From: Nematostella vectensis
Lineage: Eukaryota; Cnidaria; Anthozoa; Actiniaria; Edwardsiidae
Direction: 5' to 3'
DNA: 64,000 nucleotides
Assembly (NCBI RefSeq): GCF_932526225.1
Contig: NC_064038.1
Coordinates: forward strand, 10,725,070 to 10,789,069
Below, piece by piece: positions 40,301 to 47,039 of this stretch. The notes below the pieces were generated by a model. It saw nothing but the letters and a program-made list of their open reading frames with translations, was not told where the DNA came from and searched no databases. The stretch's first letter is position 1. Each line of letters begins with the position of its first letter. Made by a program: the position numbers and the translations under genes.

Positions 40301-42945
40301 TTTCACTCTAGGGGCGTGTCTAGAATAATAAAGCAACGTGGGGTCATTCAGTAAATCACGGTAAAGATGAAAATAATCCACCCGGACCCCCTCTGGGCAC
40401 GCGCCCCCTTTCACGCCAGGACTCTACGCACATCCACTGCCATCAGTATTTTAATTTGACTGTCCTTCCCCTGCCACCAGATCATTGCGAGGTTGTGAAT
40501 ATCTTCAGACCGTACATTCACAACTGTACCTCAACGCTGCTGACGTCAGAAGAAGAAACGACCGCTAGCTTCCTGCCGGGCTGGAAACCGAAGCCGATCA
40601 ACACAACACTCCCCCTGATCCTACAAAAAGAAAAGCCCTGGATGTACACAAATAGCGAACTCACAGGGGGGACACGATTCTGGAGCTACATTCACGCAAG
40701 GCTGGTGTACTCCGGTGGCGGTTATGCAGTGGATCTCGGTAAAACTAAAAAGGAGGCGACGTCTATCCTTAAATCACTTCAGGAAAACAGCTGGATCGAT
40801 CGTTATACTGCGGCCTTATTTGTGGATTTTGCGATCTATAGTCCATCTACATCGCTCTTCGGAATCGTCAAGATTGTCATGGAAATGTCGCCGTCAGGGT
40901 CCATAAAATTAAGCCACGTCATCGACATAATCCGCCTCTATGACGTCAGCACCGGATATGACGTATCTCTACTATTTTTCCAGCTATTACTTCCGGTACT
41001 CGTCATATACTTCACGATGTCGCTAGTACTGAAATTGAAAAAGGGTATTTTGAGGTTTTTCTGTACGGTGTTTAACTGGGTAGATATGTCCCAGATCGTT
41101 TGTGTTAGCGCGTGGATGTCGGTGCACATTTATAAAATGATCTACATCGACAAATCGAGTAAGGATCTGCTGGCCAAAACCCATGCGACAACAGGATTTG
41201 ACTATATCGTCATGTTAAACACTATTGAGAATGTCGTGATCGCACTGGTCGTGTTCTTAAACACCCTAAAGCTCCTGATTTACTGCCAGTTTAGCCACGT
41301 GAAGCACTTCTTTCAAGTCCTCGTCAAATCCTTCTACGATGTGGGACCATTTCTCACTATACTCTTCTTCGCTATTGGGGCATTCGCGCAGTTTGCGTAC
41401 ATCGTATTCGGTCAGAATCTGGCAAATCACCGGAACTTGTTGGAATCTTACAACTGTCTCCTCAACATCATGATAGGTGCAGATCACGACTTCCGAGAAC
41501 TGACTGATTTTGATGCGGTAATCGGATCAGCTTACTTGATGATCTTCTCCTTTGCGTCCATGATCTTCTTTGTGAACTTCTTCATCCTGATCTTGATCCA
41601 TTACTACGATATCGGACGCAAGGAGCAGTTTGCCATGTACGGTCTGGGTATGTATATTGTTGATCGCTTTAAGGAGGCTATGGGGGTCGGTAAGACAGTG
41701 ATTCCAAGAGAGCCTACAGAGTTTGACAACATCCGCCAACAATGTCATCTGCTTAGGTACATGTTGAAGTCCAGAGCGTTCAGGCAAATGGAATACAGGT
41801 GTGAGCAGATATTGTCAAAAAGCGTAAAGGCACCTCAATCACCCAATGGCAAGGTTAAGACCAAGTGCTCATTGTTCAAGGCGTTAGCACCCTTAGTGCA
41901 CGATAGAACAACATTCGATAATCCAATGTTAGAAGAACGACCACCAGACAAAAACTCTTTGTTCAGTGGAAAACTTGATCGAAGGTTGAAAACGTTGTCG
42001 ACCCTGCTGAATGCTGATTACATTGATGGCTTCATGGAAGACCTGGATGTGATATCCTTGGCTGAAGCTTCGGCATTCTGGCGACGCTACCATGACAGTA
42101 TCATCCCTGCGTCAATCACGCAAGTGTTTGAAAGACCAGAATTGCCTCCAGAGTTACGCTCGCTAGTAACTGATCAAATCAGCTCCGAGTATGCAACAGT
42201 ATCTGGTTTTGGAATAAGAAAAGAGAGTCTTGACTATGAACCTCAGAGATGCGAACCGGATTTTACCGATTCTTTCACGTGGGAGGGGCCTGACACCTTG
42301 CCTAAAGTCACATTCAGTGACGATACAAATGGTACAGAGCCACTGCCTGCCTCTATAACCGAGATATTCCAGAATTCTCACAAGAACGTCCAAGAAAGGT
42401 CAACCAGACCAATATTTGCTCCAGTTACCGAACCAAGAAGCAAAACTCCTCGACGACAATCCAACGCCTTGCCTTTAACATTATTGAGGGAGCTCGACGA
42501 TGGTGAAGAGGCCTTGCCTGATTCTATAACCGACATATTCAAGACAGCATGCAAACCGACGTCAACCAGAACTCAATCCCTGCCAGCTTCTGAATTCACA
42601 ACTTTGCAACAAGCCAAAGTATCATCTTGGGCCACTTTTGGGAAAGACGCAGAGGCTACTAGGAATCTGCCCGACACAGGAATTCTTGAGGATTACCATT
42701 CTTTTAAGAAAAAGGGTTTAGTAAAGACAATAAGACTTCGCTCTACTTCAGTAGGTGAAGCACAAAACATGCCAAAGACCACAGCAGGACAACTTCGGCC
42801 TTCCAGGAGACACCTAAAAGCACCAAGTACTGGAAAAGAAAGGAAAGCCTACATACTTCCCACGGTACAAGAAGAGTTTGACAAGATGAAAAAAGAGGTT
42901 TCAGAAAGGGGTCAAAGATCTCCTCGCAATGGAAATTCTGGTTAA
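16116..42945 (+). CDS. Polycystin-1-like receptor/channel, 23 exons, 3815 residues
   Basis: Exons: 16116-16333, 17515-17586, 18152-18214, 18584-18729, 19695-20036, 20962-21252, 21758-22153, 23161-25221, 25644-25793, 28308-28595, 28994-29302, 29508-29654, 30255-30524, 31309-31774, 32234-32816, 34258-34443, 34794-34919, 35317-35793, 36297-36875, 37376-37612, 38019-39425, 39751-39919, 40481-42945. The joined length is 11,448 nt with one open frame, all introns GT-AG. Order: signal peptide (1-22), LRRs, two Cys-rich modules, C-type lectin, about 17 EGF, two FN3, EGF, REJ, GAIN/GPS (cleavage expected after L2407), TM1, PLAT, TM2-11 with the polycystin loop and pore, then a tail of about 400 residues. 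Polycystin-1 family proteins sense extracellular cues and assemble with TRPP (polycystin-2) channel subunits; membrane location is clear, the ligand is unknown. Vertebrate PKD1 has PKD repeats and few or no EGF modules; none of the PKD repeats is evident here and EGF modules take their place. A missed small exon in a long intron cannot be excluded. Confidence 0.92.
17228..17382 (+). mobile_element. Short inverted-repeat element, family A
   Basis: About 155 bp beginning GCGGCGGAGCCAGGATTTTT and ending CCCCCTGGCTACGCCC, whose complement matches the start (GCGTAGCCAGG). It is intronic, 130 bp upstream of polycystin exon 2. Confidence 0.8.
17515..17586 (+). CDS. Polycystin exon 2: LRR repeat (72 bp)
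   Basis: TTCTCAACAG precedes and GTGAGT follows. Encodes a 24-residue repeat with the pattern [19 protein letters not shown]. Phases 2-2 and length 72 are typical of single-LRR exons. Not covered by a long open frame, so easily missed. Confidence 0.75.
18152..18214 (+). CDS. Polycystin exon 3: LRR repeat (63 bp)
   Basis: CTTACTCACAG precedes, GTGAGT follows, phases 2-2. Encodes [14 protein letters not shown], a clear LRR consensus. Confidence 0.85.
18584..18729 (+). CDS. Polycystin exon 4: LRR C-terminal cap
   Basis: Encodes [15 protein letters not shown] followed by two further Cys (QCAGP and LIC), the LRRCT pattern. It enters in phase 2 and leaves in phase 1; from here to exon 13 every junction is phase 1. 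Confidence 0.85.
19281..19541. repeat. Tandem duplication of about 135 bp, two copies
   Basis: The block starting TTAATTCGAGTTGCGTAGTT and ending TCGTAGGATGGATTGAATT occurs twice with about 10% differences, in intron 4 of the polycystin gene. Confidence 0.85.
19695..20036 (+). CDS. Polycystin exon 5: Cys-rich, Ly6/uPAR-like module
   Basis: Phase 1-1 exon of 114 residues. Ten Cys with the ending [12 protein letters not shown] fit the CCxxxxCN close of three-finger (Ly6/uPAR) domains; the N-terminal half with a hydrophobic stretch is atypical. The domain name is tentative. Confidence 0.7.
20962..21252 (+). CDS. Polycystin exon 6: second Cys-rich, Ly6/uPAR-like module
   Basis: Phase 1-1 exon of 97 residues starting VKCLF, with TCPAGHFC in the middle and ending KRCDGSLCN, the C-x-x-x-x-CN close of Ly6/uPAR domains. 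Adjacent to the similar exon 5. Confidence 0.7.
21300..21535. repeat. Imperfect 75-90 bp repeat with G runs
   Basis: Three blocks each contain AGAAAAGACATAGGCGTG (or a variant), CCATAAAAAGGGGTG, TTCCAGGA and a run of G. A related block is at 20775-20835. Intron 6. Confidence 0.7.
21758..22153 (+). CDS. Polycystin exon 7: C-type lectin domain
   Basis: Begins [15 protein letters not shown] and holds [35 protein letters not shown] and LICEK, the C-type lectin order with four conserved Cys. The usual EPN/QPD sugar triad and WND motif are not obvious (GVTKPCG and VECND in their place), so sugar binding is uncertain. Phase 1-1. Confidence 0.85.
22283..22924. mobile_element. piggyBac-like non-autonomous element
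   Basis: A 642-bp segment with matching ends TTAAGGTAATTCCCTTGAA and, in reverse complement, TTAAGGTAATTCTCTTGAA. TTAA at both ends suggests piggyBac-type insertion. Two internal direct repeats contain GTCGGTTACCCCCATTTTTT and a near match. No transposase frame. Intron 7. Confidence 0.7.
23161..25221 (+). CDS. Polycystin exon 8: about 16 EGF modules in one exon
   Basis: A 2061-bp exon in phase 1-1, 687 residues. Fourteen modules start with the calcium-binding signature D-[ILV]-[DN/E]-EC, most with CxQxCxNxxGSYxCxC and GYxLxxDxxxC. One degenerate half-module ([18 protein letters not shown]) lacks the calcium signature. N-glycosylation sequons (CNQTC, CTN) recur in most modules. Vertebrate EGF genes usually have one module per exon, so the fused exon suggests intron loss or in-exon module duplication. 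Confidence 0.93.
25644..25793 (+). CDS. Polycystin exon 9: calcium-binding EGF
   Basis: A single EGF with [21 protein letters not shown] and [11 protein letters not shown]. Phase 1-1, 150 bp: the one-module-per-exon arrangement, in contrast with exon 8. Confidence 0.9.
25805..26145. repeat. Imperfect minisatellite (GCCAACATTGCCAGCATC-type)
   Basis: About 340 bp of 15/30-bp repeats built from CCGCCAACATTG and CCAGCATCG. It directly abuts the Penelope-like fragment on its right and follows exon 9 on its left. The His/Gln-rich and Leu/Ala-rich frames are low-complexity by-products. Confidence 0.85.
26146..27390 (-). mobile_element. Penelope-like retroelement fragment (RT and linker, no endonuclease)
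   Basis: Minus strand inside polycystin intron 9. The RT carries [11 protein letters not shown] and [10 protein letters not shown] at 27190-27320, then, after a frameshift, [31 protein letters not shown] and YIEDI (canonical YxDD altered) at 26337-27173. A 3' part at 26150-26281 encodes [12 protein letters not shown] and a Cys cluster ([12 protein letters not shown]), the linker seen before the GIY-YIG nuclease of these elements. A 30-bp duplication (GTACCTATGG.TTATAGG) and stops separate the two. The GIY-YIG domain is missing; the minisatellite begins where it should start. Inactive. Confidence 0.85.
27664..27750. mobile_element. Short inverted-repeat element, family E
   Basis: Ends TTTTCATGTGCCGTTCT and, inverted, TTTTCATGTAACGTTCC; same family as 39590-39706. 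Confidence 0.55.
27925..28330 (+). repeat. Degenerate tandem array (about 5 copies) of the FN3 acceptor region
   Basis: Units of about 75-95 bp share CTGATAAACAAAACACCTCA, ACACGACCGATGCCTTTCACT and GTCTGTTCTTCTTGTAG. The last unit contains the functional acceptor (CTTCTTGTAG, 28298-28307), and its downstream part CCCTTGATAACTGAGGCCTTCAACACG is the start of exon 10. Earlier copies therefore carry diverged versions of the acceptor and first coding bases. Confidence 0.8.
28308..28595 (+). CDS. Polycystin exon 10: fibronectin type III domain
   Basis: Phase 1-1, 96 residues: [28 protein letters not shown]-like [20 protein letters not shown], the FN3 pattern with its Trp, the Leu-x-Pro-x-x-x-Y core and closing strand. 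Both edges lie in tandem arrays. Confidence 0.85.
28541..28835 (+). repeat. 75-bp tandem array (4 copies) repeating an exon end and splice donor
   Basis: Each unit comprises AACTGGACGGACGGAGAGTG through GACGAGAAAG (the last 55 bp of exon 10), the donor GTAAGG and 15 bp of intron ending ATATGCC. Copies are identical to the eye. Skipping the first donor puts AAG GGA TAA in frame, so only the first keeps the protein open. Confidence 0.95.
28994..29302 (+). CDS. Polycystin exon 11: fibronectin type III domain
   Basis: Phase 1-1, 103 residues with [26 protein letters not shown] and [20 protein letters not shown], a canonical FN3. Confidence 0.92.
29508..29654 (+). CDS. Polycystin exon 12: EGF domain
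   Basis: Phase 1-1, 49 residues: [18 protein letters not shown], then [14 protein letters not shown], a six-Cys EGF without the calcium signature. No long open frame marks it; found from AAG acceptor, GTAATG donor and Cys spacing. Confidence 0.8.
29742..29950 (+). mobile_element. Short inverted-repeat element, family C
   Basis: Starts CCTTAGAAAAGTGAAGGGGGG and ends CTCTCTAATGGTCCGCCCCT. The T-rich interior holds GGTTTGGGCTGCATGC. Second copy at 36062-36240. Intron 12. Confidence 0.75.
30255..30524 (+). CDS. Polycystin exon 13: REJ domain, first part
   Basis: Phase 1-1. [30 protein letters not shown] and [18 protein letters not shown] match the start of the receptor-for-egg-jelly module. Confidence 0.8.
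31009..31250. repeat. Short inverted repeat
   Basis: CATTGTCACCAGTTTACTTCCGG near 31010 is matched in reverse by CCGGAAGTGAACTGGTGACAATG near 31222; probably the ends of a 240-bp non-autonomous element in intron 13. Confidence 0.55.
31309..31774 (+). CDS. Polycystin exon 14: REJ domain, middle
   Basis: Enters in phase 1, leaves in phase 2. Contains [23 protein letters not shown] and [10 protein letters not shown], hallmarks of REJ. The acceptor ATATACAG at 31301-31308 was chosen because the AAG at 31268-31270 breaks phase. Confidence 0.85.
31905..32057 (+). mobile_element. Short inverted-repeat element, family B
   Basis: Starts ACCGTAGCAGGC, ends CCCTGCTACGGCCC; the interior holds GGTAATTTCCTTATA. 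Same family as 44280, 44700, 49992, 56225 and 58013. Intron 14. Confidence 0.75.
32234..32816 (+). CDS. Polycystin exon 15: REJ domain, last part
   Basis: Encodes QCIYNC, then [48 protein letters not shown] and VRVYDSLG, all typical of the C-terminal REJ region. Phase 2 to 0. Confidence 0.88.
32905..33018. repeat. Tandem duplication of about 57 bp
   Basis: ACTGAGGGATTACGTGC through CTACCCATCCCTTTG occurs twice in intron 15. Confidence 0.8.
33195..33390. repeat. 77-bp tandem repeat, 2.5 copies
   Basis: GGATGGGTTTCGTTACGCGT followed by TCAGTCAAAGT and ATATATCGATTCTTTGTTACC recurs every 77 bp (33201, 33278, 33355). Intron 15. Confidence 0.85.
33713..33881. mobile_element. Palindromic element, 169 bp
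   Basis: The two halves are near reverse complements: CCAACAGGCCATTCCAGC with GAAACCTACCTAAACTACC on the left against GGTAGTTGAGGTAGGTTTCC and GCTGGAATGGCCTATTGG on the right. Intron 15; a foldback element of MITE type. Confidence 0.8.
34258..34443 (+). CDS. Polycystin exon 16: GAIN-region helices
   Basis: 62 residues, phase 0-0, Ala/Leu/Lys-rich ([19 protein letters not shown]), predicted helical. It leads into the GAIN domain, as in other polycystin-1 and adhesion receptors. Confidence 0.82.
34794..34919 (+). CDS. Polycystin exon 17: GAIN-region helix
   Basis: 42 residues, phase 0-0, helical ([20 protein letters not shown]). Acceptor ACTCACAG, donor GTATCG. Confidence 0.78.
34920..35280. 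repeat. CAT/ATC-rich microsatellite
   Basis: Interrupted CATCAT, ATCACC and CACCAT runs, including a duplicated CACCAAAATCACTATTTGTAT block, fill intron 17. Confidence 0.9.
35317..35793 (+). CDS. Polycystin exon 18: GAIN domain, N-terminal part
   Basis: 159 residues, phase 0-0, helical ([19 protein letters not shown]) then [20 protein letters not shown]. Fits the helical GAIN-A part. Confidence 0.85.
36062..36240 (+). mobile_element. Short inverted-repeat element, family C
   Basis: GACGGACCATTAGAAAAGTG at the left matches CACTTCTCTAATGGCCCATC at the right in reverse; 57 bp upstream of exon 19. Second copy of the element at 29742. Confidence 0.8.
36297..36875 (+). CDS. Polycystin exon 19: GAIN-B and first half of the GPS
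   Basis: 193 residues, phase 0-0. Beta-rich with several sequons (NNIT, NDT, NRT, NMS) and closes with [17 protein letters not shown], the first half of the GPS motif. Confidence 0.9.
37073..37232 (-). mobile_element. Short inverted-repeat element, family A
   Basis: Reverse orientation: CAGGGGCGTAGCCAGGGGGGT at the left, AAAAATCCTGGCTACGCCGCTG at the right. A second, partial end (GGGGCGTGGCCAGGGAGG) sits just left of it at 37050. Intron 19. Confidence 0.85.
37376..37612 (+). CDS. Polycystin exon 20: GPS cleavage site and TM1
   Basis: 79 residues, phase 0-0. [11 protein letters not shown] is the second half of the GPS; autocleavage is expected between L2407 and T2408. Then [20 protein letters not shown] (TM1) and a basic cytoplasmic stretch [10 protein letters not shown]. 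The T after HL is present, so cleavage is plausible. Confidence 0.9.
38019..39425 (+). CDS. Polycystin exon 21: PLAT domain and TM2-TM6
   Basis: 469 residues, phase 0-0. [47 protein letters not shown]. Then TM pairs [69 protein letters not shown] and [18 protein letters not shown] cytosolic loop ([16 protein letters not shown]) precedes TM6. Confidence 0.93.
39590..39706. mobile_element. Short inverted-repeat element, family E
   Basis: TTCATGTGCCGCTCCAAATG at the left and, inverted, TTCATATGCCGTTCCAAATA at the right. Intron 21. Confidence 0.75.
39751..39919 (+). CDS. Polycystin exon 22: extracellular polycystin loop, first part
   Basis: 56 residues ([39 protein letters not shown]). LRQIRV is a strong polycystin-loop signature. 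Leaves in phase 1. Confidence 0.9.
40075..40290. repeat. Tandem repeat of about 61 bp, three copies
   Basis: GCTTTGGGTGACAAATCTCT followed by CACTGAGGAACCA and GTCCTCCTTTGTTTAC recurs three times with small changes in intron 22. Confidence 0.85.
40481..42945 (+). CDS. Polycystin exon 23: loop, TM7-TM11, pore and tail
   Basis: 820 residues. The polycystin loop ends in [19 protein letters not shown]7 [19 protein letters not shown]8 [17 protein letters not shown]9 [21 protein letters not shown]10 [20 protein letters not shown], pore helix with [14 protein letters not shown]11 [21 protein letters not shown]. The filter region keeps a Gly and an acidic residue like polycystin-2, so ion conduction is possible. 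The tail repeats a motif [LI]P[AD]SIT.[IV]F at about 42104, 42344 and 42510. Stop TAA at 42943-42945. Confidence 0.95.
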
Positions 42946-42979
42946 ATTAAGTCGTCACAGGAATGACCGTGGAAAAGAC

Positions 42980-43195
42980 AATTCAATATAAATCTTTGAC
43001 AATTAACTAGGGCTAAGACTGACATTTTCTGAGTCATTTGCTAACATTGGTAAGATAAAAATAACAGTCAGGTAGAATGCCATAAATATAATCTTTGACA
43101 ATTAACTAGGGCTAAGACTGACATTTTCTGAGTCATTTGCTAACATTGGTAAGATAAAAATAACAGTCAGGTAGAATGCCATAAATATAGTCATT
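42980..43195 (+). repeat. 99-bp tandem duplication in the polycystin 3' UTR
   Basis: TCTTTGACAATTAACTAGGG through AGGTAGAATGCCATAAATATA occurs twice, nearly identical, 50 bp after the stop codon. Confidence 0.9.
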
Positions 43196-43266
43196 GTTTG
43201 CCTCTGAAGTTGACAATGTAGGCAGGTAATAGTGTTATAGAAAAAACAACAACGATAATGTAGCGA

Positions 43267-43272
43267 AATAAA
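43267..43272 (+). promoter_or_regulatory. Candidate poly(A) signal of the polycystin gene
   Basis: AATAAA 322 bp after the stop codon, the first canonical signal downstream. Usage is inferred. Confidence 0.4.
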
Positions 43273-44279
43273 CCTTTTTAGCTACAAAAAAACTCGAAAT
43301 GTGTCTTTAAGGTTACTGCTACTGCCTAGAAAATTAATATAGTTTATTATCTGTGTTGAATTCAAGACATCTACATCACTAAAATAAATGTTAATGTAAT
43401 GTACACAAAATAGGATATAGCAAATAAAAAGGTAGTGTATTGTAGTTTTGCATAAATTTTCCAAAATGTCTGCCCCCCCCCCATAAGAAAATTCATATGA
43501 AGAGATGGGCACCATTTCCCTTGGGACCCCCTCTCCTATTGTAATTCATAATTGTCAATTTAGGTGGGGTCAACATGGGGGGAGGGGAGGGGTAACCTAT
43601 GTTAGCAGATGGACTAGCTTTTCAGGGATATCTTGAATCATCAAATATTAGTTTAAATTGAGTTGTTCTAGATTGAAAATAGAGGGACACAAATGCATGA
43701 CAATGGTAATTCATGTCAAAGTAAAATTATGTGAATTTCTAAAACACTTTTCAACCTGCTTTTCTATGAAGTCAATCAAGCGTAGTGATCAAGAAATGTT
43801 GCTAGTCCTACCTTAAGGTTGGTTCTCACTACTGTAGGATGCAAAAGCAAGCGCAACACAATCAATCAGTTGCAAATCAATCAGTTGCTTTCCCTTGCAC
43901 TTGCTCTTGCATTACGGTGAGAATTGGAAAGTTATGTGTGCTGTGCTTGTTACCTTAAAGGTGTTGGGAAATTTCTCTGAGGGCCTTTGCTAGAAAAACT
44001 TTTCAAGACGTTATAAATCCGCCAAATATTTGTGAAATGGAATTAATTTAGGCATGGCATCATTGTTTATGAATCTCTAATTTTTGATGACGTCATCAGG
44101 CAATGACGACATCACATGTAGTCACAACAGAAAAATTATACAATCTTAACTGTTGAAGCATCTGCAATGATAAATATTGCATTTGGCCTTTGTTTCCAAG
44201 TGTGTGGATGCAACATACGCCCCTGGATACTAAAATACCAAATTCTTTAACACTTCAATTTAAAAAATGAATCAATATA
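43273..44279. other. Downstream flank of the polycystin gene, duplicated in unit B
   Basis: No coding signal. From about 43640 on it matches 55890-56225 (shared TTAGTTTAAATTGAGTTGTT, AGGTTGGTTCTCACTACTGT, CCAAGTGTGTGGATGCAACA), with unit B shortened. Confidence 0.7.
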
Positions 44280-44442
44280 CAGTGCCGTAGCAGGCCACTT
44301 AAGATTTGGGGGGGGGACACAATACAGAAACTTTGAGAAAATATTGGGGGGCACAGCCACGCCCCTACTGGTCATTTCCTTATATTTTTTGGATATATTA
44401 GGGGGCACGTGCCCCCAGTGCCCCACCCCCTGCTACAGCCCC
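44280..44442 (+). mobile_element. Short inverted-repeat element, family B
   Basis: CAGTGCCGTAGCAGGCCACT at the left, CCCTGCTACAGCCCC at the right. The paralogous copy in unit B lies at 56225-56389 at the equivalent place, so this insertion predates the duplication. Confidence 0.85.
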
Positions 44443-44444
44443 AT

Positions 44445-44695
44445 TTTACGTCGTTTCCAACTGTCCTCTGGGCATCATTTCATCGTTGCCAGTCAAAATT
44501 CTAAAGCCAAATCCATGCCTCCATGAAAGACATCCGAGGATCCTCGAAGTACAAAATTTAAATAATTTAACATCACTTATATATAACCACTTCCAGATCT
44601 TTTAAAGAGCTACATACCTCTCGCATTCACTCCTTCAGACTCTGATTTCCTGCTATTTCAAGTTTATCAACGCTGTTTTCCATGGGTTCCATGCT
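44445..44695 (-). pseudogene. 3' part of a broken copy of the 56587-56868 gene
   Basis: Matches 56408-56660 at roughly 90% by eye, including the minus-strand segment corresponding to the end of the small protein (TTTCCATGG.TTCCAT). The copy stops abruptly at 44695, where a family B element begins; the rest of the frame resumes at 50156. Confidence 0.65.
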
Positions 44696-44699
44696 TTGT

Positions 44700-44869
44700 C
44701 AGGGCCGTAGCAGGGGGTGGGCCACTGGGGGCACGTGCCCCCCCCCCCCCCCCAATATTTTCAAAAATTATAAGGAAATGACCAGTAGGGGCGTTGATCT
44801 GCCTCTAAATATTTTCTTAATGTTTCTATATTGTGCCCCCCCCATATTTGGAGGTCTGCTACGGCACTG
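44700..44869 (-). mobile_element. Short inverted-repeat element, family B, left border of the 5.4-kb insert
   Basis: CAGGGCCGTAGCAGGGGGTG at the left and GGAGGTCTGCTACGGCACTG at the right, with a run of C and GGAAATGACCAGTAGGGGCG inside. Same orientation as the copy at 49992. Confidence 0.85.
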
Positions 44870-45164
44870 AAACAGCAGCTTGTTTCATATTGTCACAGGA
44901 AATTACCTGTACGTACGAATTCGAGGGTAGAATCTATTCAAATAATTAAAAAGCGGCCTGAAGAAGTCAGGTATTGACCCTTGTATTGTATTCGACGCAT
45001 TAGCAAGCCATTCAATTTATTCTTTTTGTTCGAACATCTTTTAATCAATTTCAAGAAAATACAAATAAATCAAACAAAATTACTCAATAATGAAATCCGA
45101 TCTGATAGATTCACCAGACGGTAAAAAGCAATAAAAGAAAGTTTTGTGGAAGTTTTAAACTTCC

Positions 45165-45839
45165 TCAGTCGGGCAACATGTCCCGGTAAACCTCAATCAT
45201 CGGCCACAGAGGACCAAGATCCATCTCTGCCTGACGGAGTTCCTCAAGGCTTCGTCCCTGGCAAAATAAGTTGTCTGCCATCGACAACATTGCCTTATCG
45301 AATTCTCGCAAAAAAGTGTTCAAGTTATTTTCGTTTTCGTGCATTTTGTCTATTTCCTTATTGTCTATGCACTCATCTGACTCCTTTTTTAAATGTAGAC
45401 AAGATGTATCTACTTTCTTGTGATATTCCTCGTTGAGGTCGTGGTGTGACGTATCATCGCCATCATTGATGTCATGCACAGTCTTCTCTGCGTCTGTTTC
45501 GTGTGGATTCCCGTGGTTACGGATGATGTCATCATCTGCAATGCTGTCTCTCTTGCATTCCTCCCTCTCTTTACTCGCGACGTCTCTCTGTAGAACAATA
45601 CTAATATTAGATTACAGGTGTGGGATATTGCTGAAGGTCTTAAGTGATGGCGTCCACCATCTAGTATCTCGCATAATTCATCCACACGCTCTCATCACGC
45701 TCCATCACGCTTCACGTCACGCGTAACTCACCTCCTTGCCATACCAGCGCTTGTACGCATAACATCCCATGGCCACTCCGCCTATGGCCAATGCACCGAC
45801 AGCGGCGTATTTGAAATAGTCGTTGAAAAAAGTGCTCAT
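45165..45839 (-). CDS. Small single-pass membrane protein, 2 exons, 176 residues
   Basis: Exon 1 is 45839-45732 (36 codons), exon 2 is 45587-45165, GT-AG, phase 0. The N-terminus MSTFFNDYFKYAAVGALAIG and following GVAMGCYAYKRWYG form one membrane anchor (about 10-28). The remainder is highly charged (DINDGDDTSHHDLNEEYHKK) and ends in a helical, partly conserved-looking block NLNTFLREFDKAMLSMADNL, then LRQAEMDLGPLWPMIEVYRD. No family is recognised. It lies in the 5.4-kb segment present only in unit A, so it is single copy in this window. The start codon is the first ATG and is followed directly by the anchor. Confidence 0.7.
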
Positions 45840-46630
45840 TTTGTCGTGAGAAAATACGCAATATCTTTCGTGTTCAAAATATTTTTGAACTGGTCAATTA
45901 GAAGTTCGTTAACACTTATGACGTCATTGAATTTGGGGAAGCAAGGGCACTAGCATGGCGCGCGCTGAATTCTGGTCAGGTTATGTCACGCTATACTCCG
46001 CTGAGCTGTGTAGTACGCTCGCATTAGTAGTTATTTCGAGGGAATTCACCATAATCTTCCCGTCTTCTAGTGACTGATTCAATAATTCTGACCTTTTTAC
46101 CAGAGAAACCTGGAGGTGTATGGGGATATTGTCATTGGCCTTTTATTTCTATACTCTCTAACACCCTAGAAATGCACTTCTAGCTTGAAGGTCAATGCAT
46201 ACTAAAATAATACCAAATCCTAATACACAATCATGCATTTGTGTAAAAGAATGTATTCCTTCGTGATATATTAAGGGTCTAGATGAAATTACTCTATTGT
46301 TTCCTGCGGGTACCACTCATTCCCCTTGGTAGCCCAAAAGTGAATCAATTGAAGCATCGTCAAATACTATCCTTTTCACATATGACACCTCAGCAAATCC
46401 TGCTGACGTAACAAGGCCTCAGAAAAATAAGAGACGGTCATCTTACAATACATATCACTTGATCTCACCCTTTTGACATTCTCTCCCCCCCCCCCCTGCG
46501 GATCATTTCTTGTTCATGGATCGTAATACAATCCTCTGTCCATATGGTACCGATGACTGCGCATAGCCCCTCATTAAATCATAGATACGCGTGAAAACCA
46601 TGATTCCATTCGTATTCTACTGATGTAGCG
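45840..46630. other. Probable promoter side of the 176-residue gene, otherwise empty
   Basis: No coding signal. The region immediately upstream of the minus-strand start should hold that gene's promoter; no core element could be assigned. Confidence 0.4.
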
Positions 46631-46634
46631 GTGG

Positions 46635-46793
46635 CAGCGGCATAGCCAGGATTTTTAACAGGTGGGGGGCCAAAAGGCCCGGTGAAGGCATTTTCTCCTG
46701 TATTTCAAATAATGACTCATACATTTACTGTATTTTTGGCTGCTAGAAGAGGGGGGCCCAGGCCCCCTGGGCCAACCCCTGGCTACGCCCCTG
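46635..46793 (+). mobile_element. Short inverted-repeat element, family A
   Basis: CAGCGGCATAGCCAGGATTT at the left, CCCCTGGCTACGCCCCTG at the right, 159 bp. Confidence 0.85.
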
Positions 46794-47039
46794 GGTGGAA
46801 ATGTATTTTTCTCTCGGGTAGTAAAACACGTTCACAACCATAAACACGTAATTTTTTAAAGTCCGATATTTTGAAGTAGAAATAATTTGTTAAAATATTG
46901 TTCTTGGCTATCAGATTCTTTCCACACTTCCCTATTTTGGTTCACATCTTTAGACAACAAATTGACCGTCCGATTTTCCGACTGGCAAACAAATGACATC
47001 TTTATTAAATTTTGGTACAACCATAAAATTATTCTATTA

